Assembly: GCA_934702165.1 (NCBI GenBank)
Contig: CAKUYG010000049.1
Coordinates: 1-12,571, forward strand
Direction of reading: 5' to 3'
Source: an uncultured Bacteroidales bacterium
Lineage (GTDB): Bacteria; Bacteroidota; Bacteroidia; Bacteroidales; UBA932
Length of the DNA stretch: 12,571 bases
The position numbers and the translations under genes are program-made. Below, one piece after another: positions 1 through 7,721 of this stretch; the stretch's first letter is position 1, and each line of letters begins with the position of its first letter. Under the pieces are notes generated by a model that saw nothing but the letters and a program-made list of their open reading frames with translations, searched no databases and was not told the origin of the DNA.

Positions 1-24
1 GAGTAGGCAGCTGCCGCTTTTCGG

Positions 25-71
25 AAGTCCCGTGGATGGTCATCAGACCTTCCACGGGACTTCTTCTTTTT
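25..71 (+). terminator. Strong intrinsic terminator of an upstream gene
   Basis: A 12-bp perfect stem (25-36 with 51-62) is extended, after a T-T mismatch, by a 4-bp inner stem (38-41 with 46-49) closed by an ATCA loop. A pyrimidine-rich tail with five Ts at 67-71 follows. The layout is that of a rho-independent terminator for a + strand gene that ends at or before the left edge. Positions 1-24 are too short to assign to any gene. Confidence 0.85.
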
Positions 72-83
72 ATATCGAGTCAT

Positions 84-115
84 AAAAAAGACCGGTGTAA
101 GTGCCGGTCTTTCTT
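84..115 (-). terminator. Intrinsic terminator of the glycosyltransferase operon, possibly bidirectional
   Basis: A 9-bp stem (87-95 with 104-112) encloses an 8-nt loop. Read on the minus strand it is followed by a run of Ts (complement of the As at 84-89), and it begins about 10 nt past the stop codon of the minus-strand glycosyltransferase. On the plus strand the hairpin is also followed by a short T-rich stretch, so it may stop transcription in both directions and back up the terminator at 25-71. Confidence 0.8.
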
Positions 116-123
116 ATGGATTT

Positions 124-1074
124 TCAGATTTCTTCTTTTATATTGTACCTGTTCCTGTCCCCTGATGAACGGGCTATCATTTCACCGATGAACCCTGCCA
201 GGAAGAGCATCACACCGAGAACTACGGCGAGCAGCGCAAGGTAGAAGAGCGGCTGATCAGTCACATCGCGGAATTTGACTCCTTGAGCCTGGTGGACCAG
301 TTTGGCCGCTATTATCCATACTGTCATCACGAACCCGACAAAAAACATGAACAACCCGCTGTACCCGAAAAAATGCATCGGCTTTTTCCCGAACGTGCTG
401 AGGAACCAGAGCGACTGGAGGTCGAGAAATCCGTTGATGAATCTTTCAACTCCGAATTTGCTTTTCCCATATTTGCGTTTCTCGTGATGTACTGGTTTCT
501 CGCCTATTCTGGTAAAGCCTGCGTTCTTGGCAAGGTATGGAATGTATCTGTGCATTTCACCATAGACTTCAATGCTCTTCACCACCTCGTTGCGGTAGGC
601 TTTGAGTCCACAGTTCATGTCATGCAGTTTTATTCCGGTGATGCGGCGTGCTGTTGCGTTGTAGAGTTTTGACGGGAGGTTCTTGGTAAGAGCATTATCT
701 TTGCGGTGCTGTTTCCAACCCGACACGAGGTCGTACCCGTCTTCGCGTACCATCTTGTACATCTCCGGAATTTCGTCCGGAGAATCCTGCAGGTCTGCAT
801 CCATTGTGAACACCACGTCCCCCTGTGCTTTCTCGAATCCGCAGTACAGGGCCGCTGACTTGCCGTAGTTGCGTCTGAAGCGGATGCCGTGGATGTCCGG
901 ATTGGCTTTGGATAGTTCCTTTACTGTCTCCCAACTGCCGTCGGTACTGCCGTCATCCACGATTATTATTTCGTAAGTGTATCCGTGTGCTCCCATTACC
1001 CTGGCAATCCAGGCCGTGAGTTCAGGAAGACTCTCCCTTTCGTTGAATGAGGGTACTATTACAGATATGTCCAT
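124..1074 (-). CDS. Membrane-anchored family 2 glycosyltransferase (polyprenyl-phosphate sugar transferase-like)
   Basis: This 316-aa protein has a GT-A fold glycosyltransferase domain at residues 1 to about 225. Visible motifs are the N-terminal IVPSFNE strand, VDDGSTDGS at 39-47, and a DAD metal/nucleotide-sugar motif at 92-94 followed by LQDSPDEIP. Two hydrophobic segments close the protein (about 234-261 and 275-302). This architecture matches the DPM1/GtrB/ArnC-like group, which moves a sugar from a nucleotide donor to a polyprenyl phosphate at the inner membrane. The exact sugar and acceptor cannot be read from the sequence. The ATG start at 1072-1074 lies 4 nt after the stop of the DUF4199 gene and has no SD, so the pair is probably co-transcribed and translationally coupled. 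Envelope glycan or glycolipid synthesis is the likely role, by inference. Confidence 0.9.
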   Translation of the reverse strand: MDISVIVPSFNERESLPELTAWIARVMGAHGYTYEIIIVDDGSTDGSWETVKELSKANPDIHGIRFRRNYGKSAALYCGFEKAQGDVVFTMDADLQDSPDEIPEMYKMVREDGYDLVSGWKQHRKDNALTKNLPSKLYNATARRITGIKLHDMNCGLKAYRNEVVKSIEVYGEMHRYIPYLAKNAGFTRIGEKPVHHEKRKYGKSKFGVERFINGFLDLQSLWFLSTFGKKPMHFFGYSGLFMFFVGFVMTVWIIAAKLVHQAQGVKFRDVTDQPLFYLALLAVVLGVMLFLAGFIGEMIARSSGDRNRYNIKEEI

Positions 1075-1078
1075 GTTG

Positions 1079-1612
1079 TCAGAACGGGTTCTTGGAGGGG
1101 ATGTTCTTTGAGTAGATGGCGGAAAGGATCACGCCGAAAAGCCAACAGTAGATCAGGTTCCCGAAAAATGTGTATGTAGGCATCATGGGGAGCATGTTCT
1201 GCATTGCCTGAAGCGATGCGCTGCTGTTCATCATCGGATTGCCCTTTAAGATCTCGAAGGCCTCGTCATATATCCCCGGATTGATGAATGTCGTGTATGC
1301 AAGATAACAGCCGGAATAGACCAGGGCTGACAGCAGGGCTGTAATGCGTCCGAAGCGGAACGTGTCGGAGTTGTCCGCTTCCGGATTGGCTGCTGACCAC
1401 CGCAGCATGAAAAAACGCAGCATGAACAGGCAGGCTGCGAATTTCACCATCCATAGAAGTGTGCTGACAACGCTGATTATTATTGCCGCCATCTTTCCTT
1501 CGCCAGATATGAGGCTTAGCAGGGATGTCAAGGCTAGATAAGCCACGCTGATACCGCCAAGGGCCAATCCGGCCTTGGCGGCACTGTCCCATATTGATTT
1601 CTTTTCCGTCAT
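1079..1612 (-). CDS. DUF4199 family integral membrane protein
   Basis: This 177-aa protein has four predicted membrane segments, at about residues 14-36, 42-68, 88-110 and 146-167. A polar loop rich in Met, Asn and Pro lies between the third and fourth. Length, topology and position just upstream of a family 2 glycosyltransferase fit the DUF4199 family, which is common in Bacteroidetes and has no established function. The assignment is from recalled pattern and not from a search. A TAnnTTTG promoter element ends only 8 nt before the ATG at 1610-1612, so the message probably has almost no 5' leader. It is the first gene of the two-gene minus-strand unit and may assist the glycosyltransferase, but that is only inference from position. 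Confidence 0.8.
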   Translation of the reverse strand: MTEKKSIWDSAAKAGLALGGISVAYLALTSLLSLISGEGKMAAIIISVVSTLLWMVKFAACLFMLRFFMLRWSAANPEADNSDTFRFGRITALLSALVYSGCYLAYTTFINPGIYDEAFEILKGNPMMNSSASLQAMQNMLPMMPTYTFFGNLIYCWLFGVILSAIYSKNIPSKNPF

Positions 1613-1620
1613 AGTGTTGA

Positions 1621-1628
1621 CAAATATA
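1621..1628 (-). promoter_or_regulatory. Promoter -7 element of the DUF4199-glycosyltransferase unit
   Basis: Read on the minus strand this is TATATTTG, an exact match to the Bacteroidetes -7 consensus TAnnTTTG. It sits 8 nt upstream of the DUF4199 start codon. No convincing TTG is found at the expected -33 distance. It lies inside an 8-bp inverted repeat (GACAAATA at 1619-1626 and TATTTGTC at 1633-1640), which could be a regulator site over the promoter. Confidence 0.55.
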
Positions 1629-1651
1629 ATACTATTTGTCCTCAGAATGAG

Positions 1652-1680
1652 TTGATAATGAAAAATAATTCCTAATTTTG
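1652..1680 (+). promoter_or_regulatory. Promoter of the thrS-infC-rpmI-rplT-lepB unit
   Basis: TTG at 1652-1654 and TAATTTTG at 1673-1680 (exact TAnnTTTG) are separated by 18 bp, close to the Bacteroidetes -33/-7 layout. Transcription would begin at about 1684-1688, giving an A-rich leader of roughly 20 nt before the thrS ATG at 1705. Because the element covers 1673-1680, a thrS start at the TTG codon 1678-1680 is ruled out if this is the main promoter. Confidence 0.7.
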
Positions 1681-1704
1681 CAAGCTAAACAAACAGAAAA
1701 CAGT

Positions 1705-3493
<1,789 letters not shown>

Positions 3494-3495
<2 letters not shown>

Positions 3496-3500
3496 GGAGG
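3494..3500 (+). promoter_or_regulatory. Strong Shine-Dalgarno site of infC, decides an AUC start
   Basis: AAGGAGG is a full match to the anti-SD of 16S rRNA. It overlaps the thrS stop codon (3493-3495) and is followed by an 8-nt spacer and then ATC at 3509-3511. Most other starts in the window have no comparable site, so this one is distinctive and supports the non-standard start codon. Confidence 0.85.
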
Positions 3501-3508
3501 GATAAGCT

Positions 3509-4105
3509 ATCGCATTACCTTACAAACCGAAGCCTTCGGGCTTCAAACCCGGCGGACGTCGTCCGGATCCTCGTCAGACGCAGAAGCGCGACGAGAACGA
3601 ACTGAACATAAACGAGCAGATCACTGCGCATCAGGTGCGTCTCGTCGGGGACAACATTCCTGAGCCGGGTGTCTATCCGATTGCAAAAGCGCTTCAGCTT
3701 GCTGATGAGCTCGAACTCGACCTGGTGGAGATAAGCGCTCAGGCCGATCCTCCGGTATGTAAGATTCTCGATTATCAGAAGTACCTCTATCAGCGAAAGA
3801 AAAAGGCGAAGGAGATGAAGTCCAACGCCGCCAAGGTCGTGATCAAGGAGATCCGCTTCGGTCCTAATACCGATGAGCATGACTTCCAGTTCAAGCTCAA
3901 GCACGCAAGGGGATTTCTGGAGGAAGGCTCCAAGGTCAAAGCTTCGATTTTCTTCCGCGGGCGCTCGATCATGTTCAAAGATCAGGGGGAAAAGCAGCTG
4001 CTGCGATTTGCGGTTGAGCTTGAGGATCTCGGCCATGCCGAGAACCTCCCTGTTCTTGAGGGAAAGCGCATGTCGATGATGATTGCCCCTAACAAAAAGA
4101 AATAG
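3509..4105 (+). CDS. infC: Translation initiation factor IF-3, with AUC start codon
   Basis: IF3 binds the 30S subunit, checks start-codon pairing and keeps subunits apart. The 198-aa product has a basic, Pro/Gly-rich N-terminal tail (residues 2-30), the IF3 N domain from about 33 ([15 protein letters not shown]), a Lys-rich linker helix near 95-105, and the C domain with [27 protein letters not shown] and FFRGRS. No ATG, GTG or TTG lies at the right place. The first standard in-frame start, GTG at 3635, would cut the conserved N-domain beginning. ATC at 3509 sits 8 nt behind a perfect SD. Rare AUU, AUC or AUA starts are known for infC in other bacteria and allow IF3 to repress its own translation. 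The gene lies between thrS and rpmI-rplT, the classical order. Confidence 0.93.
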   Translation: MALPYKPKPSGFKPGGRRPDPRQTQKRDENELNINEQITAHQVRLVGDNIPEPGVYPIAKALQLADELELDLVEISAQADPPVCKILDYQKYLYQRKKKAKEMKSNAAKVVIKEIRFGPNTDEHDFQFKLKHARGFLEEGSKVKASIFFRGRSIMFKDQGEKQLLRFAVELEDLGHAENLPVLEGKRMSMMIAPNKKK

Positions 4106-4143
4106 GGCTTCATATATTATTAACAATTAATTATTTAAAAACA

Positions 4144-4338
4144 ATGGCAAAGCTTAAGACCAATTCCGGTGCCAAAAAGCGTTTCGCGCTTACCGGATCG
4201 GGAAAAATCAAGAGGAAGCATGCTTACCACAGCCACATCCTCACCAAGAAGACCAAGAAGCGCAAGAGAAATCTTGACCACTTCGCTCTCATCGAGAAGG
4301 TCGATGTACAGAGAGTAAAGGAAATGTTGGTTCTCTAA
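4144..4338 (+). CDS. rpmI: Large-subunit ribosomal protein bL35
   Basis: This 64-aa, very basic protein has the bL35 signature: N-terminal [14 protein letters not shown], the central [10 protein letters not shown] and a KTKKRKR cluster. It binds 23S rRNA in the large subunit. The ATG follows a 38-nt A/T-rich spacer after infC, with the A-rich run AATTATTTAAAAACA directly before the start and no SD. That is normal for highly expressed genes in this phylum. It sits between infC and rplT in the classical order and is probably on the thrS transcript. Confidence 0.97.
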   Translation: MAKLKTNSGAKKRFALTGSGKIKRKHAYHSHILTKKTKKRKRNLDHFALIEKVDVQRVKEMLVL

Positions 4339-4350
4339 AAGTATTGAATT

Positions 4351-4695
4351 ATGCCAAGATCAGTCAATTCAGTAGCCTCAAGGGCTCGCCGCAAGAAGAT
4401 TCTCAAGAGAACCCGCGGTAATTTCCTCTCCAGAAAGAATGTCTGGACTGTAGCGAAGAACACCTACGAGAAAGGTCTCACCTACGCCTACCGTGACCGC
4501 AAAGCGAAGAAGCGCAGTTTCCGCGCTCTTTGGATCCAGCGTATCAACGCTGCTGCCCGTCAGTACGGTCTGTCCTACTCTCAGTTCATGGGTAAGCTCA
4601 ATGCTCAGAACATCGGGCTCAACCGTAAGGTGCTCGCTGACCTCGCGATGAACAATCCTCAGGCTTTCGAGGCCATCATCAACTCCGTAAAATAG
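4351..4695 (+). CDS. rplT: Large-subunit ribosomal protein bL20
   Basis: The 114-aa product is a full-length bL20. It has the basic N-terminal extension ([19 protein letters not shown]), the conserved RGNFLSRKN and [11 protein letters not shown] segments, [18 protein letters not shown], and the C-terminal [10 protein letters not shown] helix. bL20 is an early 23S rRNA-binding assembly protein, and in some other bacteria it represses its own operon. I see no recognisable L20-type mRNA mimic here. The gene is 12 nt after rpmI, has no SD, and is followed after 6 nt by lepB. Confidence 0.97.
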   Translation: MPRSVNSVASRARRKKILKRTRGNFLSRKNVWTVAKNTYEKGLTYAYRDRKAKKRSFRALWIQRINAAARQYGLSYSQFMGKLNAQNIGLNRKVLADLAMNNPQAFEAIINSVK

Positions 4696-4701
4696 TCTGA
4701 A

Positions 4702-6009
4702 GTGAGTCTGAAGGAGTTCGCACGCAACAAATGGACAAAGTTCACATTCTGGGCTTTGCTCTATGTGCTGTGGGTGATCTGGCTCGGAAATTTCTGGTGG
4801 CTTTTCGGTCTGGCTGTGATTTTCGACATCTTCATCAGCCGGAAGGTCAGGTGGAATTTCTGGAAGAAGCGTTACAAGGAGGGAGAGAAGCACAGCGCAT
4901 GGAACGAATGGCTCGACGCCATCATTTTCGCTGTGATTGTGGTCACCTTCATCAACATCTTCTTCTTTCAGGCCTTCAAGATTCCTTCCTCTTCTATGGA
5001 GAGGACTCTCTATACGGGAGATCACCTCTTCGTGAGCAAGCTTACTTATGGCCCGCGTCTGCCGCAGACGCCGCTTACCATTCCTTTCACTCACAACACC
5101 GTTTTCGGCAAAGAGTCTTATTCGACCCTTATCCAGAACAAGTATCGCCGTCTGAAGGGATTCAGGCAGGTTGAACGTGGAGACAGGGTGGTTTTCGGCT
5201 TCCCGAACGGGGATACGGTCCTGCGTCGGGCTCCTGCTGAAGATTATCACGCACTTGTGCGTGTCCTCGGACAGAAGACAGTAGATGGGCTTGGTGAGAA
5301 GGTGGCACGTCCGATGGACAAGAAAGACCACTATGTCAAGCGTTGCGTCGGGATTCCTGGTGATGTGCTTGAGGTCAGGGACGGAAGGGTATGGATCAAT
5401 GGGGAGAAGGAGCCGGATTATCCGGGCCTCCAGCTGTCCTGGAGGGTCTATACCGACGGGCAGAGAATCAACACGAAGACCATCGAGAGACTCGGACTCA
5501 ATGTTTCCGAGGTCTACTTCGACCCTTCGATGCCCGGGTATCCGGCAATGATTCTCACATCGGAAATGCTTCAGGAAGTGCGCGAGCTGCCCAATGTGGT
5601 GAAAGTCGAAGACAATTTCGAGCGTGACCCGGCCGCCGTGTGCAAGGAGATCTTTCCTTTTACCCCGGGTAGCGGATGGACCCGTGATTATTTCGGTCCT
5701 CTGCGCATACCCAAGAAGGGCGAGAGCGTGGAGATCACTGCGGAGACCCTTCCTCTTTACGAGAGGATCATCTCCGTGTATGAAGGCGGAAGCGTACAGG
5801 AAGCCCTGAAGGAAGGCACTTACACTTTCAGACAAGACTATTATTTCATGATGGGAGACAACAGGCACAACTCCCTTGACTCGCGATATTGGGGCTTCGT
5901 GCCCGAAGATCATATAGTCGGAAGACCTGTGCTTATATGGCTCTCGACAGATGCGGGGAAGGCTTTCCCCAAGAACGTAAGGTGGGGCAGGTTCCTGAAA
6001 TTTGTATAG
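4702..6009 (+). CDS. lepB: Signal peptidase I, long Bacteroidetes form
   Basis: Membrane-bound serine/lysine protease that removes signal peptides from exported proteins. The 435-aa protein has hydrophobic stretches at about 13-46 and 73-92. The catalytic serine is S98 in IPSSSMERTL, the catalytic lysine is K213 in YVKRCVGIPGD, and the GDNRHNSLDSRYWGFV box begins at 385. The spacing from Ser to Lys (115 residues) and from Lys to the GDN box (172) is well above the E. coli enzyme (324 aa), so two extra segments of about 45 to 60 residues lie in the periplasmic beta domain. That appears typical of this phylum. The GTG start at 4702 is 6 nt after rplT, with no SD, which implies coupling to rplT translation. 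Sharing a transcript with IF3 and ribosomal proteins would tie export capacity to growth. Confidence 0.95.
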   Translation: MSLKEFARNKWTKFTFWALLYVLWVIWLGNFWWLFGLAVIFDIFISRKVRWNFWKKRYKEGEKHSAWNEWLDAIIFAVIVVTFINIFFFQAFKIPSSSMERTLYTGDHLFVSKLTYGPRLPQTPLTIPFTHNTVFGKESYSTLIQNKYRRLKGFRQVERGDRVVFGFPNGDTVLRRAPAEDYHALVRVLGQKTVDGLGEKVARPMDKKDHYVKRCVGIPGDVLEVRDGRVWINGEKEPDYPGLQLSWRVYTDGQRINTKTIERLGLNVSEVYFDPSMPGYPAMILTSEMLQEVRELPNVVKVEDNFERDPAAVCKEIFPFTPGSGWTRDYFGPLRIPKKGESVEITAETLPLYERIISVYEGGSVQEALKEGTYTFRQDYYFMMGDNRHNSLDSRYWGFVPEDHIVGRPVLIWLSTDAGKAFPKNVRWGRFLKFV

Positions 6010-6016
6010 GTTTCAG

Positions 6017-6048
6017 TTTGGAAATCAGAAAATTATCAGCGATATTTG
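6017..6048 (+). promoter_or_regulatory. Probable promoter of rpmB-rpmG-DUF4295
   Basis: TTTG at 6017-6020 and GATATTTG at 6041-6048 are 20 bp apart. The second differs from the TAnnTTTG consensus only at its first base. Transcription would start at about 6053, leaving a purine-rich leader of about 35 nt (mostly A and G, 6060-6088) ahead of rpmB. Read-through from lepB is also possible, as I see no terminator at 6010-6088. Confidence 0.55.
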
Positions 6049-6088
6049 CACACCTCATATCAAGACAAGAAAGAAAAAAGAAATAACT

Positions 6089-6331
6089 ATGGCAAAAGTT
6101 TGTCAAATAACCGGAAGGAAGAGAATGAAAGGCAATAATGTTGCCCATTCAAAGCTGCGTACCAAGCGTGACTTCTCTCTCAACCTCAAGAACAAGCGTT
6201 TCTGGAGCGAGGAGGAGCAGAGGTTCGTAACCCTTAAAGTTTCATGCAAGGGTATGAGGATCATCGAGAAGAACGGCCTTGAGGCAACGCTTCGCGATGC
6301 TCAGAAGAAAGGATTGATCAACCTTGTTTAA
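6089..6331 (+). CDS. rpmB: Large-subunit ribosomal protein bL28
   Basis: This 80-aa protein begins [20 protein letters not shown], the standard bL28 start, and continues with the conserved [19 protein letters not shown] segment and a [15 protein letters not shown] strand. It sits near the tRNA exit site of the 50S subunit. The ATG at 6089 is chosen because family homology begins there; the frame is open further upstream to a TTG at 6002, but that part has no family match and contains the promoter. The leader is A-rich without an SD. Confidence 0.97.
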   Translation: MAKVCQITGRKRMKGNNVAHSKLRTKRDFSLNLKNKRFWSEEEQRFVTLKVSCKGMRIIEKNGLEATLRDAQKKGLINLV

Positions 6332-6342
6332 TTTTCAGATAT

Positions 6343-6531
6343 ATGGCAAAGAAATCAAAAGGAAACAGGGTGCAGGTCATCCTCGAGTGCACTGAGCAGA
6401 AGGCTTCCGGTGTACCTGGTATGTCTCGTTACATCACCACCAAGAACAAGAAGAACACCCCGGACCGTCTTGAGCGCAAGAAATACAACCCTTACCTCAA
6501 GAAGGTTACCGTTCACCGTGAAATTAAATAA
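6343..6531 (+). CDS. rpmG: Large-subunit ribosomal protein bL33, zinc-free form
   Basis: The 62-aa product shows the bL33 pattern: [11 protein letters not shown], then [21 protein letters not shown] and the C-terminal [10 protein letters not shown]. Only one cysteine (C16) is present, so the two CxxC pairs of the zinc-binding variant are missing. This is the C-minus type, which does not depend on zinc. It starts 11 nt after rpmB with no SD, and is followed by the DUF4295 gene, the usual arrangement in Bacteroidetes. Confidence 0.96.
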   Translation: MAKKSKGNRVQVILECTEQKASGVPGMSRYITTKNKKNTPDRLERKKYNPYLKKVTVHREIK

Positions 6532-6535
6532 TCAG

Positions 6536-6540
6536 AGGAG
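6536..6540 (+). promoter_or_regulatory. SD-like site of the DUF4295 gene
   Basis: AGGAG (within AGAGGAG at 6534-6540) lies 8 nt before the ATG at 6549, an ideal spacing. Only infC has a better match in this window. Whether it is used is uncertain, because ribosomes of this phylum are known to hide the anti-SD. Confidence 0.5.
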
Positions 6541-6548
6541 TTTGAATT

Positions 6549-6707
6549 ATGGCAAAGAAAGCAGTCGCTACCTTCGCGGCCAAGGCCGGTGCTAAGAGCA
6601 TGGTAAAGTGCATCCGCATGGAGAAGTCTCCGAAAACCGGAGCTTATGTCTTCTCTGAGCAGCTCGTTGAAGCTGACAAGGCCAAGGACTTTTTCGCTAA
6701 GAAGTAA
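6549..6707 (+). CDS. DUF4295 small basic protein, probable Bacteroidetes-specific ribosomal protein (bL38-like)
   Basis: This 52-aa protein (MAKKAVATFAAKAGAKSMVK at the N terminus, then CIRMEKSPKTGAYVFSEQ, ending DKAKDFFAKK) matches the recalled DUF4295 family, which in Bacteroidetes sits just after rpmB and rpmG. The basic N terminus, small size and r-protein operon suggest a ribosomal protein. A novel protein named bL38 was described in the Flavobacterium johnsoniae ribosome structure, and from memory I believe DUF4295 corresponds to it; I could not check this. The ATG is 17 nt after rpmG with an SD-like AGGAG. The stop is followed 22 nt later by a terminator hairpin, so it closes the unit. 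Confidence 0.85.
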   Translation: MAKKAVATFAAKAGAKSMVKCIRMEKSPKTGAYVFSEQLVEADKAKDFFAKK

Positions 6708-6729
6708 GTCCGGAGCATGTGATATCGAT

Positions 6730-6762
6730 GGCCGGTCGGGACAAGTGCCCCGACCGGCCTTT
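6730..6762 (+). terminator. Terminator after the rpmB-rpmG-DUF4295 unit
   Basis: An 11-bp GC-rich perfect stem (6730-6740 with 6749-6759) with an 8-nt loop is followed by only three Ts and then a mixed sequence. The stem is strong but the U tract is weak, so termination may be incomplete and some transcription could pass into ftsY. Confidence 0.7.
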
Positions 6763-6808
6763 GTCGATTCCGTCCGGCACGTTCTGTAAGCATATCGTGG
6801 AAAATTGT

Positions 6809-6816
6809 TATCTTTG
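6809..6816 (+). promoter_or_regulatory. Promoter -7 element of ftsY operon
   Basis: TATCTTTG matches TAnnTTTG exactly and ends 6 nt before the ftsY ATG at 6823. Known spacing in this phylum would put the transcription start at about 6820-6824, making the ftsY message leaderless or nearly so. The -33 region near 6782-6788 has no clear TTG. Confidence 0.6.
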
Positions 6817-6822
6817 TGAGTT

Positions 6823-7707
6823 ATGGCATTAAGTTTCTTTCAGAGGATAAGCAGGGCGGTCATTGGGCGCTCAAGGGTGGATGACGACACGCTTGACGCC
6901 ATTGAAGAGGCTCTCGTGGAGTCTGACATGGGGGTTGACACGACCCTCAAGGTCATTGATGCACTTGAGGAGAAGGTCGCCAAGGACAAGTACATGTCTT
7001 TCGACGAGCTTGTAGGGATGTTGCGTGCGGAGATATCCGGCCTTATTGACGTCGGCGGCGAGCCTTTCGACTTTTCCCGAAAGCCGTATGTGGTACTTGT
7101 TGTCGGTGTGAACGGTGTGGGTAAAACCACTACCATCGGGAAGCTCGCATATATGCTGCGTTCGATGGGCAAAAAGGTGATTCTCGGTGCGGCCGACACG
7201 TTCCGTGCGGCGGCTGTGGATCAGCTTACGGTCTGGGCGGAAAGGGCCGGGGTTGACATTGTCAAGCAGAGCATGGGATCGGACCCGGCTTCAGTGGCTT
7301 TCGACACCGTCAACGCTGCCGTGGCCAGAGGTGCCGATGTGGCCATCATAGACACGGCGGGCCGACTTCACAACAGGGTGGATCTTATGAACGAGCTGAC
7401 GAAGATCAGAAATGTCGTGCGCAAGGTCGTACCGGATGCTCCCCACGATGTCATGCTGGTGATAGATGCTTCCACCGGGCAGAATGCTTTCCAGCAGGCA
7501 AAGGAGTTTTCACGCGCAACGGACATCTCCTCTCTTGTGGTGACCAAGCTCGACGGTACAGCCAAGGGTGGCGTAGTGGTAGGGGTTTCCGACCAGTTCC
7601 ACATACCGGTCAAGTTCATCGGCGTAGGGGAAGGGATTTCCGACCTGAAGGTATTCGACAAGGAAGACTTCGTCTCGAAACTTTTTGCTCCTGAAGATTT
7701 GAAATAA
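6823..7707 (+). CDS. ftsY: Signal recognition particle receptor FtsY
   Basis: SRP GTPase that receives ribosome-nascent chain complexes from Ffh at the inner membrane. The 294-aa protein is the compact NG form with no acidic A domain. The helical N domain covers about 1-80. The G domain shows the P-loop GVNGVGKTT (95-103), the SRP-type DTFRAAAVDQL, the DTAGR Walker B (177-181), TKLDG (241-245) and a closing GVGE segment. Without an A domain, membrane binding would depend on the N-terminal amphipathic helix (ALSFFQRISRAV). The ATG lies just downstream of a TAnnTTTG element and has no SD. It leads an operon with pheT 14 nt downstream. Confidence 0.97.
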   Translation: MALSFFQRISRAVIGRSRVDDDTLDAIEEALVESDMGVDTTLKVIDALEEKVAKDKYMSFDELVGMLRAEISGLIDVGGEPFDFSRKPYVVLVVGVNGVGKTTTIGKLAYMLRSMGKKVILGAADTFRAAAVDQLTVWAERAGVDIVKQSMGSDPASVAFDTVNAAVARGADVAIIDTAGRLHNRVDLMNELTKIRNVVRKVVPDAPHDVMLVIDASTGQNAFQQAKEFSRATDISSLVVTKLDGTAKGGVVVGVSDQFHIPVKFIGVGEGISDLKVFDKEDFVSKLFAPEDLK

Positions 7708-7721
7708 AAACATTACGATAT

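Noticed and set aside
7..16. 10-bp palindrome GGCAGCTGCC
   Set aside because: It is short, at the window edge and with no associated promoter; it may belong to the end of an upstream gene.
1617..1630. TTGACA (1617-1622) and TATAAT (1625-1630), resembling sigma70 -35 and -10 boxes
   Set aside because: They are only 2 bp apart, far from the 17 bp needed, and the housekeeping sigma factor of this phylum uses TAnnTTTG elements, which are present here.
1678..1704. Upstream TTG start for thrS adding nine residues
   Set aside because: The TTG is the end of the TAATTTTG promoter element, the extra residues do not resemble ThrRS, and ATG at 1705 fits the family start.
3635..3637. GTG as the start of infC
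   Set aside because: It would remove the conserved N-domain beginning ([10 protein letters not shown]), has no SD, and leaves the perfect SD at 3494-3500 unexplained.
3515..4126. 203-codon minus-strand frame opposite infC
   Set aside because: It is antisense to a clear IF3 gene and its translation shows no recognisable domain.
4378..5913. 511-codon open frame on the minus strand opposite rplT and lepB
   Set aside because: It lies fully opposite two well-recognised genes, shows no family motifs, and is explained by codon bias on the coding strand.
6002..6088. N-terminal extension of rpmB from TTG at 6002
   Set aside because: The added residues have no bL28 similarity and the region holds a promoter and an A-rich leader; ATG at 6089 begins the family match.
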